From assembly GCA_012295275.1 (NCBI GenBank), contig CM022668.1:15630891-15645890 (forward strand): a DNA stretch of 15,000 nt. Reading direction: 5' to 3'. Below the pieces are notes generated by a model. That model searched no databases. It was not told the DNA's origin and was given only the letters and a program-made list of their open reading frames with translations. Shown here in pieces: positions 1 to 9,093 of this stretch. Both the position numbers and the translations under genes were made by a program. The DNA comes from Chrysomallon squamiferum. Taxonomy: Eukaryota > Mollusca > Gastropoda > Neomphalida > Peltospiridae. Position 1 is the stretch's first letter, and each line of letters opens with the position of its first letter.

Positions 1-68
1 GATTGAATGATAGTATGAATGAATAATTGATTGAATGATAGTATGAATGAATAAATGATTGAATGGAA
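1..68. repeat. 28-bp tandem duplication in a GAAT/GATT-rich tract
   Basis: The first 26 bases (beginning GATTGAATGATAG) recur exactly at 29-54, giving a 28 bp period. A third, truncated copy begins at 57. The unit is itself built from degenerate GAAT/GATT tetranucleotides, so this is a minisatellite grown from an older microsatellite. The array may extend left of the window. Confidence 0.9.
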
Positions 69-324
69 GATTAGTGTTGATGATAAAGAAAGAATTTCAC
101 ATTGCATTAGTGAATGAAGGTAATAAAAAAATTGGCAAATCAGTGTTAACAGTAACAATAATAATAAAAAATTATTTAAAAAAATAGAATTATGTACAAG
201 TCATTAAACTGCAAAAATAAATAAATAAATAATTAAATGAATTAGTGAAAGAGTAATATATGTAACACAAATAAAACATGTAGAATAAAATGTTAAATCA
301 TAAATTCCTTTAATTTACTGTTTA

Positions 325-328
<4 letters not shown>

Positions 329-404
<76 letters not shown>
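329..404. repeat. (CT)38 microsatellite
   Basis: This is an uninterrupted 76 bp CT dinucleotide run, followed by a short degenerate CTTT/CTCG tail. It is a homopyrimidine mirror repeat and so could form triplex (H-) DNA. It is one of five long CT/GA tracts in the window. Confidence 0.98.
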
Positions 405-1141
<737 letters not shown>

Positions 1142-1172
1142 ATACGAACATACAAATATGTGTGTATATGTT

Positions 1173-1173
<1 letters not shown>

Positions 1174-1203
<30 letters not shown>
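1174..1203. repeat. (GT)15 microsatellite, inverted to the CA tract
   Basis: This 30 bp GT run is the reverse complement of the preceding CA array. The intervening CATACGAACATAC / TATATGTTGG segment is partly self-complementary too, so the whole of 1041-1203 could fold as one hairpin with unequal arms. Confidence 0.95.
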
Positions 1204-1207
<4 letters not shown>

Positions 1208-1732
1208 AAAATGATGATCAGGTTTATAACCTAAAATGACCTAATTTCGGTAAAACGTGATCTAAAAGCTTTATCAAACACATAGACCTATCACGTTTGT
1301 AAAGAACACCCGGGCTCTCATTCACGAGGCTCTAAACAGAAATACACCGCCAAGTCCTAGAATTATTCCATTGACACTAAACGCAATAACAGGAATCATT
1401 TACTTGATATAAAACGTATGGCGCCAAGTATTGTTTATCTAAGTCACATTAGACCTTGTTATTGTATCCTAGTCATTGTTTTCGTTTCGTTTTGTACCCA
1501 GTTTTAAAGTAGACGGTGGCGATGATATTTTTTCCCTCGGAGAAAATTATCCCGCATCACGTTAAATGAAGACTATAATGTTACCCGTTTGGAACAAAAT
1601 ATTGCTGCTAAATCAACAAAACACAATTATATATTTCCGGTTCCAGGCCGGTATGGATATTAGAAACATAAAATAGAAAATTATACCTTTGGTCAAAAAT
1701 AAATAAACTGAACTACGTCAACACACGTGCAT
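1204..1732. other. Unique gene-free sequence
   Basis: This is about 530 bp of ordinary AT-rich unique DNA without long repeats. Every frame is broken by stops. I see no gene, RNA gene or strong regulatory motif. The lack of repeats makes it one of the few parts of the window where conservation could be tested directly. Confidence 0.6.
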
Positions 1733-1926
1733 ACACACATAAACACACATAAAAACACACACACACACACACACATATGCATACATATTTGAAATTATTA
1801 TTATTATTATTGCAGTAATAAAATAATAATAGAAGTACTAGTACTAGTAGTGGTAGTGGTAATAATGATAGTAACTGTTGTAGTAGTTGTTGTATTAATA
1901 GTACAGCAGTGGTAATAATAATTTCT
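1733..1926. repeat. Compound (AC)n, (TTA)n and degenerate (GTA/ATA)n repeats
   Basis: The region begins with AC-rich sequence, with a clean AC run at 1754-1774, and continues with a TTA triplet run at 1794-1811. It ends in about 100 bp of decayed GTA/ATA/TTG triplets. Open frames crossing it (poly-Leu, poly-Asn, Val-Cys) come from the repeats and are not genes. Confidence 0.9.
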
Positions 1927-1989
1927 TTTTGTTGCTGCCGCAGACAAAGCAAAAGATTAGAACAGCAGTAGAAAAAAAAATAGAGCGTG

Positions 1990-2070
1990 ATCTTTTCTTT
2001 CTAAAACAGGTATGAGAGAAACCGCGGCGGACATCTTGAAACCACGCCCTCTGCCAGTGAACCCAGCGAC
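1990..2070 (-). promoter_or_regulatory. GC-rich patch with CTCF-like and YY1-like motifs
   Basis: The plus strand has CGCCCTCTGCCAG at 2045-2057. Its reverse complement is CTGGCAGAGGGCG, which matches the animal CTCF core CCAGCAGAGGGCG at 11 of 13 positions. Just left of it, 2026-2038 on the minus strand reads CAAGATGTCCGCC (YY1-like), in frame with a short minus-strand peptide beginning MSAAVSLIPV. A plausible splice donor on the plus strand (AAACAG followed by GTATGAG) lies at about 2009. The motifs are seen; the functions are inferred. CTCF is conserved in bilaterians, so an insulator or CTCF site is possible. Confidence 0.35.
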
Positions 2071-2260
2071 TGTTTAAGGACATTTTCCAAAGTCAGATAT
2101 CGGTGACACAGCGACGTCCTCATTAACGTTTGCGACGTTCTGAAACGACGTGAGCAAACACGACACACGCTTGTCTATGCGTAGCTGAACATCTGAAAAC
2201 TGCCCACAATTCCGTTCATTCTAATTAAGAAACAAGTTAGCTATTTCGAAACACATAGTT
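2071..2260. other. Unique sequence, moderately CpG-containing
   Basis: This short unique stretch holds several ACGTC/GACGT half-sites (GCGACGTCC near 2111, GCGACGTTC and AACGACGTG at 2130-2152). Such half-sites resemble ATF/CREB half motifs. No gene is visible. Confidence 0.4.
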
Positions 2261-2316
2261 ATGTGTTTATGTGTCTGTGTGTCTGTGTGTCTCTCTCTGT
2301 GTGTGTGTGTGTGTGT
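2261..2316. repeat. Interrupted (TG)n/(TC)n microsatellite
   Basis: TG dinucleotides are interrupted by TCTG and a short CT block, ending in a clean GT run at about 2298-2316. It is an ordinary imperfect microsatellite. Confidence 0.9.
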
Positions 2317-2425
2317 CACTGTGTTAACAAAGAGGTAAACAAATAAAATGTGTAATAAAGTAAGAAAAGTAAATTTTAAATAAATGAAAGTATTGATCAG
2401 TTGTTCAAAAGTCTTATTATCATAA

Positions 2426-2426
<1 letters not shown>

Positions 2427-2459
<33 letters not shown>

Positions 2460-2475
2460 CATAATCATCATCATT
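2427..2475. repeat. (ATT)n / (ATC)n triplet repeat
   Basis: An ATT run of about 11 units (2427-2459) grades into ATC triplets and then a T run. The flanks are AT-rich. Confidence 0.93.
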
Positions 2476-2576
2476 ATTTTTTTTTTTTACAATTTTATAG
2501 TCTCTATCGTTATAATTGTTATTATAATAATTACTTTTTTCTTTTCTTTTTAAGACATCCTATTAGTGGTTAAGTA

Positions 2577-2616
2577 ATTTGCATTACAGAAACACTTGTG
2601 ACGTATGCTGACGTCA
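2577..2616. promoter_or_regulatory. Octamer (POU) site and full CRE
   Basis: ATTTGCAT at 2577-2584 is a perfect POU octamer (complement of ATGCAAAT). The palindromic cAMP-response element TGACGTCA lies 24 bp further on at 2609-2616. The surrounding sequence is AT-rich, with no gene in frame nearby. The two motifs together could mark an enhancer bound by POU and CREB/ATF factors; this is inferred from the motifs alone. Confidence 0.3.
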
Positions 2617-2795
2617 GAGTAGGCATTAATCTTTTTAACAGAACATCTAATAATACATCGTAATACGTTTAAAAGGTTTTCAGATTTATTTCTTATACTG
2701 GGCATTTTACATTTTATGAAAGCCGTTGTGCTGTAAAAGTAAAATAATAAAAGGTAAACTAAGTTACTAGTCAGCACTGGATCAATAGAAACTAG
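2617..2795. other. AT-rich gene-free sequence
   Basis: This is unique AT-rich DNA leading into a short CA run at 2796-2811. The minus-strand open frame through here is short and has no recognisable domain. No gene is called. Confidence 0.5.
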
Positions 2796-2821
2796 CACAC
2801 ACACACACACATGCATGTTTC

Positions 2822-3085
2822 TATGTATGTATGTATGTATTTATGAATGTATGTATGTATGTATGTATGTATGTATGTATGTATGTATGTATGTATGTAT
2901 GTATGTATGTATGTATGTATGTATGCATGCATGTATGTATGTATGAATGTATGTATGTATGTATGTATGTATGTATGAATGTATGTATGTATGTATGTAT
3001 GTATGTATGTATGTATGTATGTATGTATGTATGTATGTATGTATGTATGTATATATGCATGCATGTATGGATCCAGTTATGTATG
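2822..3085. repeat. (TATG)n tetranucleotide array
   Basis: About 260 bp of TATG units are interrupted at a few places by GAATG, GCATGCATG and ATAT variants. A 4 bp unit without stops reads open in all frames on both strands, giving the artefactual MetTyrValCys and TyrIleHisThr frames over this stretch. The array is the reverse complement of the larger CATA array at 4136-4860. Confidence 0.98.
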
Positions 3086-3151
3086 CATGTACGTGTGTAC
3101 GTAAGTGTGTTTGTGTTAATGTTTAGGTATCTATGTGCATTCGCATTAATT

Positions 3152-3155
<4 letters not shown>

Positions 3156-3190
<35 letters not shown>
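3156..3190. repeat. (GT)n microsatellite
   Basis: This 35 bp GT run lies at the end of a TATG/TGTG-rich tract. No coding content is seen. Confidence 0.95.
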
Positions 3191-3192
<2 letters not shown>

Positions 3193-3384
3193 GTGTGCGA
3201 CCATACACACACCCATACATATATCTACATCAACACTTACACATATTGTTTTTAATTTGCTTTAAAGTGTATTTTCAAGACTTCATACTCCTACAATCTA
3301 TTTATTTTCCCTCAAACCCAAGTTCACTCCACATCAAAGTAATTCCTATAAACTCCTCAGAGATGGCAGTAAAGAATAGATATT

Positions 3385-3418
<34 letters not shown>

Positions 3419-3460
3419 CGGAAAAAAGAACTACACGAAAACATGGGAACTAAACTTAAC
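3191..3460. other. AT-rich sequence ending in an A25 run
   Basis: This is unique sequence with no gene. An uninterrupted A run at 3394-3418, preceded by TTAAAAAATTT, could be the tail of an old retroposed element. I see no tRNA-like promoter boxes at the right spacing upstream and no target-site duplication, so no SINE is called. Confidence 0.5.
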
Positions 3461-3504
3461 GTGACTTCTCAGTCTAGCGCGAGCGTTGCTTTTCTTATCG
3501 CCAG

Positions 3505-3615
3505 GGACTGAACGGCGGATTCGTGAAATAATTCCGTGTGGGTATAACAATTGTAAAAATGTAGCTCACTCAGTCGCCGGGTTTGACTCCCCGACTCGCA
3601 ATTTTGTCACACGCG
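3505..3615 (+). other. Possible exon, unrecognised
   Basis: The segment is bounded by a pyrimidine-rich acceptor-like sequence (TTGCTTTTCTTATCGCCAG) and a reasonable donor (ACGCG then GTAAGA). The third frame stays open for its full 36 codons, with a peptide including IREIIPCGYNNCKNVAHS. The other two frames have stops. I recognise no protein. A tRNA T-arm-like GGTTTGACTCC (3580-3590) is present without a properly spaced A box. Open frames this long occur by chance in CpG-rich DNA. Confidence 0.15.
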
Positions 3616-3635
3616 GTAAGAATGCTCTTGAAGCC

Positions 3636-3748
3636 AGATCGAGGCTGTAGATGCGCGAGCGAGCGCGCGGGGATCGCGGTATTTCGGCCTCCAGAGCCGG
3701 TCCACGGAGTTCGCGAAATCTCTCGTGCTCACGCGCGAGCCTCGATCT
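3636..3748. repeat. Inverted repeat with 11-bp perfect arms
   Basis: AGATCGAGGCT at 3636-3646 is exactly reverse-complemented by AGCCTCGATCT at 3738-3748, with a 91 bp loop. The sequences just inside both arms are GC-rich (GCGCGAGCGAG versus CTCGTGCTCACGCGC) and partly complementary, so the stem could extend imperfectly. A structured transcript or cruciform is possible. Confidence 0.6.
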
Positions 3749-3830
3749 CCTTTTCTCGTTGTCGTGATCAAAAAGGCAGACGCGAAGAAAAAGGTATTCG
3801 TATGAATTTCGGCAATTCAGGGCAGAAAAG

Positions 3831-4135
3831 AAATAAAAATCAAAAAATAATAATAATTTTTTTTTTTACCCATCTCCCCGAAGTGAGAATACGTTGGTCC
3901 TCCTGAGATTTGTGAGACGAACGTAAAACTGCTTTGAAATTCAATTTTTGTTTCTCCTCCGGGTTCGTGAACGAAATGGCCGATCAAAGCGTACTCCAGT
4001 TGTTTTCGTATCTGTTATACGTATGTCATATTCCACGTCAAGTAATTTATACCCTGGCACAGAGAAGAAACTTAAGTGGAATCATATGTGTAAGCCAAAA
4101 ACAGCGTTAATATGCTCCTTAACTTGTTGCTTAAC
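3831..4135. other. Unique sequence without a recognised gene
   Basis: After a short AAT/T-run tract at about 3840-3868 the sequence is unique, with scattered CpG. An open frame continues from about 3948 into the CATA array; only its first ~60 codons are non-repeat, and it shows no domain. Nothing else is supported. Confidence 0.5.
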
Positions 4136-4262
4136 ATACATACATTCATATATACATTCATACATGTACATACATACATACATACATACATACATGTACA
4201 TACATACATACATTCATACATACATACATACATACATACATACATACATGTACATACATACA

Positions 4263-4296
<34 letters not shown>

Positions 4297-4860
4297 CATT
4301 CATACATGTACATACATACATACATACATTCATATATATATTCATACATATATACATTCATACGTATACATACATACATATATACATTCATACGTATACA
4401 TACATATATACATACATACATATATATACATTCATACGTATACATACATACATACATAAGTACATTCATACATGTACATACATACATATATATATTCATA
4501 CATGTACATACATACATTTCATACATATACATACGTATACATATATACATTCATACGTATAGATATATACATATATACATATACATACATACATTCGTGC
4601 ATATACATATATATATTTCATACATATACATACATACATATATGTACATTCATACATTCATATGTACATATATATATATTCATACATGTACATACATACA
4701 TACATTCGTGCATATACATACATACATACATACATTCATATATATACATACACATATATACATATAGATACATACATATACATACATACATATACATACA
4801 TAGATATACACATATATATATACACACCAACACACATACGCGCATACTCACATATATACA
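4136..4860. repeat. (CATA)n array with higher-order structure
   Basis: About 725 bp of CATA/TACA units are interspersed with TTCATA, GTACAT, TACGTA and TATATA variants. The variants recur in ordered blocks: TATACATTCATACGTATACA occurs at 4351 and again at 4381 (exact 30 bp period), and related blocks recur around 4430 and 4551. TTCATACATGTACATACAT blocks recur near 4161, 4310, 4466, 4496 and 4680. This means segmental duplication within the array as well as slippage. Stop-free tetranucleotides create overlapping artefactual open frames (TyrIleHisThr) on both strands. Confidence 0.97.
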
Positions 4861-5140
4861 AAGATACATATATACATATATAAATATATAATTGCCTAAA
4901 GAAAACAATAAATATAATAAGGATAGCAACAACAAGAACTAAACAGGTAAACAAATATTTGTCTTCTAAACTGTGGCATCTCTTAAAATGAAACGTGTTA
5001 ATCAGTAAGATACAGCACATACATTATACTGAAATAGTTTATATATGTCATTCGCCATCAAATTCTATGTCTTCTTGTTCCCAATATAATACGACTTTGA
5101 TACAAATATGACACCCTCTTTCAAATTATTTTAAAAAAAA
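4861..5140. other. AT-rich gene-free sequence
   Basis: This is unique AT-rich DNA with no open frame of interest and no regulatory cluster that I can see. Confidence 0.6.
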
Positions 5141-5172
5141 AAAAAAATTATTATTATTATTATTATTACTAT

Positions 5173-5219
<47 letters not shown>

Positions 5220-5230
5220 TAATATTTATT
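5141..5230. repeat. A-run, (TTA)n and (TTTA)n tract
   Basis: A 15 bp A run is followed by TTA triplets and then about 50 bp of perfect TTTA repeats (about 5171-5220). These are simple AT microsatellites, with a short (AT)n at 5285-5298 shortly after. Confidence 0.93.
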
Positions 5231-5445
5231 TGTTTGTTTACATTGTTTAAACCCACTTCCGGTTTATAAACATTTTAAAGAAAATATATATATATATAAC
5301 CCTGTTTCAGTAATTATGGAAACGTAATTGCGATTTGATTCTATAAAACGTACACGTTTAAAGTATTAAAATAGTGATAATAATAATAACAACAATAATA
5401 AGAGTAAGACTGACACAGAAGAAATAACTTATGAGAGATCGACAC

Positions 5446-5840
5446 TTACTGCTCGCTTCTTGCAGCCGAACGTACTCGGCGCCAAAACTGAATCCCGCGT
5501 GCCGTTCCGTGAAAACCTATCCTATCCTCAGCGATCACTTCGTCTTCGACGTCTCTCGCGAACCTAATCAACTACGACAGAAGCACGATTAATATTGCAT
5601 CGTCTTGTGGGTCGTCTTATTTCTCATTAGCTCGTTTCTAATCAATGGACATGTTTCAACTATATACTCCGAGCGCTTGCGTCACGCCGAAAGTGTCGCT
5701 CTGACGTCTGCGCGCTCCAAGGAACGTGACGTCACGCGGCTAACCGTTTTGACAAAGTTGCGCTGTGACGTCAGACGGAGCTGTCTATCGATTCTTTCGG
5801 TAAAACGACGAGGCAACGTGACGTTTTTGATTTAGCTATT
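5446..5840 (-). promoter_or_regulatory. CpG-rich patch with clustered CRE sites (candidate promoter)
   Basis: Full CREs TGACGTCA lie at 5727-5734 and 5766-5773. Near-matches are TGCGTCA at 5679-5685, TGACGTCT at 5702-5709 and TGACGTTT at 5819-5826. The first full CRE lies in the 12 bp palindrome CGTGACGTCACG (5725-5736). TCTCGCGA, the core of the BANP element, is at 5554-5561. On the minus strand the patch ends in a donor-like GCGAGCA then GTAAGTG (boundary about 5450), which fits a 5' untranslated exon downstream of the CREs. On the plus strand the same place reads as an acceptor (GCTCGCTTCTTGCAG ending 5465). Orientation is therefore uncertain. Confidence 0.4.
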
Positions 5841-5944
5841 TTATCCGAAGCGTCTGCTAAAAGGAATAGAGAAAAAAAAAATATATGGAGAAAGAAATAG
5901 ATAATATTCTTGTTTCGTGTTTGGTTTCCTGTTCGGAGAGTGTG

Positions 5945-5949
<5 letters not shown>

Positions 5950-5975
<26 letters not shown>

Positions 5976-5992
5976 CTTTTTTTATTATAATT

Positions 5993-6068
<76 letters not shown>
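5950..6068. repeat. (TTA)n followed by (CT)35
   Basis: TTA triplets (about 5951-5974) are followed, after a short AT-rich spacer, by an uninterrupted 70 bp CT run at 5999-6068. The CT run is a homopyrimidine mirror repeat and potential triplex former. Confidence 0.97.
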
Positions 6069-6071
<3 letters not shown>

Positions 6072-6118
6072 ATATGTAAACATTCACGCACAAACAATAC
6101 ATATATGCATATGCACAT

Positions 6119-6217
6119 AGATAGAAAGGTAGATAGATAGACAGATAATAAGAAAAAAATAACAGAAAGATAGATTGATTAATAGATAGTTTTATATATA
6201 GAGATAGAATGACAGAC

Positions 6218-6276
<59 letters not shown>

Positions 6277-6490
6277 CGGATATATAGATAGATGGATGGA
6301 TGGATGGATGGATGGATGGATGGATGGATGGGTGTATAGATATAGATAGATAGATAGGTAGAGAGATAGGAAAATAGACAGATATGCAGATAGACAGATA
6401 TGTAGAAAGACAGATATGTAGATAGACAGATATACGTACAGAGAGACACACACAGACAGACAAAAATTCGGATAATCTAAGAGATAGATA
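6119..6490. repeat. Compound (GATA)n - (GATG)n - (GACA)n array
   Basis: Imperfect GATA/GACA units lead into a clean GATA run (about 6219-6276), then a clean GATG run (6291-6331), then degenerate GATA/CAGATAT units to about 6490. The abrupt GATA-to-GATG switch shows separate expansion of two related units. Minus-strand frames read as Ser-Ile-Tyr-Leu repeats and are artefacts. Confidence 0.96.
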
Positions 6491-6499
6491 GGTAAACAG

Positions 6500-6984
6500 A
6501 AAATCAGGTAAACGCACTGGGATAGCTATTATGTATTGCCGTCTAACACTGCATAAACAATTCTAACACTTGTTATTCCCAAAGACATTTTTATATAATT
6601 TGCGGAGACGCTTGCAAACAGCAACTACAACAGCATCAGTAAGCTGGTGTAAGTGTCGGCAAGACAAAATAAAAAATCGATGCACGGTTCGTGTTAATGA
6701 ACGACGTCGGAGCTGCAAACTATGTCGATGACGCTAGATTAGCAGCTAAGAAATTGGCTTACGTGGTGCATTGTGGGAAAGCGCGTGATGACGTCAGAGA
6801 ACTAACCGAGTGCGTGACCTCGGGTTATTAGTTTTTGAGAGATTTTGATGAACTGCTTACAGGGAAACCATTTTAAAAGAATGGTAAAGAGTGGTTTGTT
6901 AAGTAAAAATATTATTAGCAACAACGGAGATGAGGTTCTTGAATATTCCACAGTCCACGATGGTTTTCTACTGCATTCTTTTTC

Positions 6985-6985
<1 letters not shown>
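6500..6985. promoter_or_regulatory. Unique segment with a CRE-containing patch
   Basis: No gene is recognised. Within 6600-6830 CpG is frequent. A full CRE TGACGTCA sits at 6789-6796, near TGACGC (about 6729) and GCGTGACC (about 6813). TGTGGGAA at 6772-6779 fits the CSL/Su(H) consensus but may be chance. This is the third CRE-bearing patch in the window. The rest (6830-6985) is AT-rich and leads into the CT array. Confidence 0.3.

Positions 6986-6990
<5 letters not shown>

Positions 6991-7062
<72 letters not shown>
6991..7062. repeat. (CT)36 microsatellite
   Basis: This uninterrupted 72 bp CT run is nearly the same length as the ones at 329-404 and 5999-6068. Frames across it encode Ser-Leu or Arg-Glu runs and are not genes. 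Confidence 0.98.
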
Positions 7063-7064
<2 letters not shown>

Positions 7065-7320
7065 TAACCTCCACTGTAATCTATGAATATATAGAAATCT
7101 GCGCTCATTCATACTCACACTGTATAATGATAATGATGATGATGTTGATGAAGATGATGATGATAATAACATCAAGAAAACAACACTTATAAGAATCATA
7201 ATAATGGCAGAAAGAAAGAATATAGGAACACACACACACAGAACACGCACACAAATCTCAATAGAGCACAATTCGACACCTTTCATTCAAAACGAAACGA
7301 AAATCATGCTTACACAACCA
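7063..7320. other. Unique sequence with decayed (ATG)n and AC tracts
   Basis: Degenerate ATG/GAT triplets occupy about 7128-7170 and a short AC run is near 7228-7240. A plus-strand frame opens at the ATG at 7204 (MAERKNIGTHTH) and runs 81 codons into the next CpG-rich patch. Its composition (Thr, Arg, Gln) and lack of any domain argue against a gene. Confidence 0.45.
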
Positions 7321-7690
7321 CGACAAACTACCAGGACAAGTCTGACAGTACTGACCTCCTGTGGAGCTCGAGAGCTCGAGATCTCGCGAGATCTCGTCTT
7401 GACTTGCGCGGGAGATATCCAATTACAGGTCCGCGCATGGCTTGGCTAAACTTCATTAATATGACAGTCGCGTTGTTCCCGTGTATACTGTAACAATGAC
7501 ACAAATTGACGAGTATACATCATAATGAGGCCCTTAACAGGCATCACCAGACCGGGTAAACAGTCTCCTTTTTACCGTTTAAGTGGCCCGTTTGTTCAGC
7601 GCAAGATCTCGGACAACACCGCCAAAATAACGAAAAGTGTAAATTCCGCCTTCTCATTGAGCGCTCCTCCCCGTTACCAGTTGTGCTTTT
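7320..7690. promoter_or_regulatory. CpG-rich patch centred on a BANP-type palindrome
   Basis: The patch contains the 20 bp perfect palindrome CGAGATCTCGCGAGATCTCG at 7377-7396, immediately preceded by tandem GAGCTCGAG units (7364-7380). Its centre, TCTCGCGAGA (7382-7391), is exactly the element bound by BANP in vertebrate CpG-island promoters. CpG is frequent up to about 7690. A plus-strand frame from the ATG at 7525 (MRPLTGITRPG) runs 81 codons but has no recognisable domain. A promoter is the leading interpretation, inferred by analogy. Confidence 0.4.
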
Positions 7691-8936
7691 ACGACAGTCG
7701 TGTTTTTTTTTTTTTGACAGTCAATACACATCGAAGAAGAAGAAAACTTATCTTTTGTCTACGATGCTAGTTGATGAAATATTCACTACTTCTGCAATAT
7801 TAATGAGGGAAAAAAGGACATTTTTTTATATTTTTTTTTTTTTTTTAAATATTTTCTCCGGGTTTTTTTGTATTGGACATTCCATAACTTTAGATGAGAG
7901 ATGGAAGCAGAATGACATATATATATATATACTGGTCTTTGAAAGGGGGAGGCGGTTTATGCATTTTATTATTGTTAGCGTTTTTTTGTTTTATTCTTTC
8001 TTTCTTTATTTGTTTCTATAGTTATTACACATACACATCACACACACACACACATAGGTACGCACACAGGTACGCAGACCGATCTATCTGTTGTTCCAAT
8101 CAGACACCCCTATTTCCTTAAATTATGGATTCGTCCCTTGTACATTTGTTTTTCAAAATCGATTTTAATGCGTTAAAAATGATATATGTCAATATTCTTA
8201 TCGGCAGCAATTTGGAATTGCTATAGAATTTTCTTCTATCTTTCTTTCTTTCTTCTTTCTATTTTTTTGCTCTGAAGGTCATATTAATGTTGGTTTAATT
8301 ATTGTTTTTATTATTTTGTTTCCTGTTATCATCTATAAAAGAAAATATTTTTTATTAATTTTTTCTTATTTTTTTCTTATTTGGTTTATTTATTTATTTA
8401 TTTATTTATTAACATTTTCTGTTTAACGATTCAGTATTTGATCTATTTTCTTTCTTTCTTTCTTTTTTCTTTCTTTTACATAATAGAGTTTCCAAACACG
8501 AAACAGTTTCCTTGTAACTATTTTATGCTGTCATATGCTGTACTATGTCAGTGAAATTTTCCGTTTAACTACTTGCTTACGAAATGCCATAATAAATACC
8601 ACTCTATGACGTCGACGGTTCTTTTCTGTTAACCTTTTGCTCAGTTAATATAGAACAGTTATTTTTTTCATGAGCTTTTTTATCAAAAATAATTATATCA
8701 CTGATTCCCAGCGATTCTTCTGTCTTGAACTTTATAATTATAGTTACGTCAGATTAATTCGTAATTCATTTAAAAATAAAAAAATAAAAAATTATATTGC
8801 TGTAGCAACTGCATAGAACCATTGGCTATGTTTAACTTGTTTATATTAATTTCCTTTATCAAGATTTTTTCGGAAACGAAAACAAATTTCACTTACATAT
8901 ATATTTGTCGTTAAATTTAAATAATTCATACATTAA
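7691..8936. other. T-rich, gene-free stretch
   Basis: About 1.2 kb has the plus strand strongly enriched in T, with T runs (7707-7719 and 7820-7850), TTTC repeats (8240-8270, 8450-8480) and TTTA repeats (8384-8410). No open frame shows domain content. TGACGTCG at 8607-8614 is a one-mismatch CRE. A short AC run lies at 8040-8056. The strand bias would suit a plus-strand intron but is not proof of one. Confidence 0.5.
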
Positions 8937-9050
8937 TACACACACACATACACACACACACACACTCATTTTATACAGGCATATATATTTATATATATAT
9001 ATATATATATATTATATACATACATAGAGATATAGAACTGCCAATAAACA

Positions 9051-9093
<43 letters not shown>

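Larger units (their letters stand above)
3460..3830. promoter_or_regulatory. CpG-rich patch (candidate promoter)
   Basis: This is the first markedly CpG-dense segment, with many CGCG and GAGCG words (for example around 3650-3675 and 3715-3745) against an AT-rich background. It contains the palindrome TTCGCGAA (about 3714-3721) and an 11 bp inverted repeat at 3636-3646 / 3738-3748. On the plus strand it has an acceptor-like CTTATCGCCAG ending at 3504 and a donor-like CGCG followed by GTAAGAA at 3616. Open frames here lack recognisable domains. A promoter or first-exon region is the most economical reading. Confidence 0.35.

Noticed and set aside
2792-3265. Long open frames of MetTyrValCys / TyrIleHisThr type on both strands
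   Set aside because: These are translations of the TATG tetranucleotide array, which is stop-free in every frame. No non-repeat domain is attached.
3394-3418. A25 run as a SINE or processed-pseudogene tail (also the A or T runs at 12486, 13415 and 14116)
   Set aside because: No element body, promoter boxes or target-site duplications could be seen. Homopolymers are common in this genome type.
3561-3597. tRNA or tRNA-derived SINE suggested by GGTTTGACTCC (B-box-like) and TAGCTCACTCAGTCG (A-box-like)
   Set aside because: The two boxes are only a few bases apart, whereas a tRNA needs about 30-40 bp between them. The T-stem has a mismatch, and no acceptor-stem partner is found upstream.
3948-4935. 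Up to 204-codon open frames on both strands over the CATA array
   Set aside because: These are repeat-derived. Only about 60 codons at the left end of the longest frame are unique, and they show no domain.
6070-6517. Ser-Ile-Tyr-Leu-rich minus-strand frames resembling membrane proteins
   Set aside because: The hydrophobic pattern comes from reading GATA/GATG repeats, not from a transmembrane protein.
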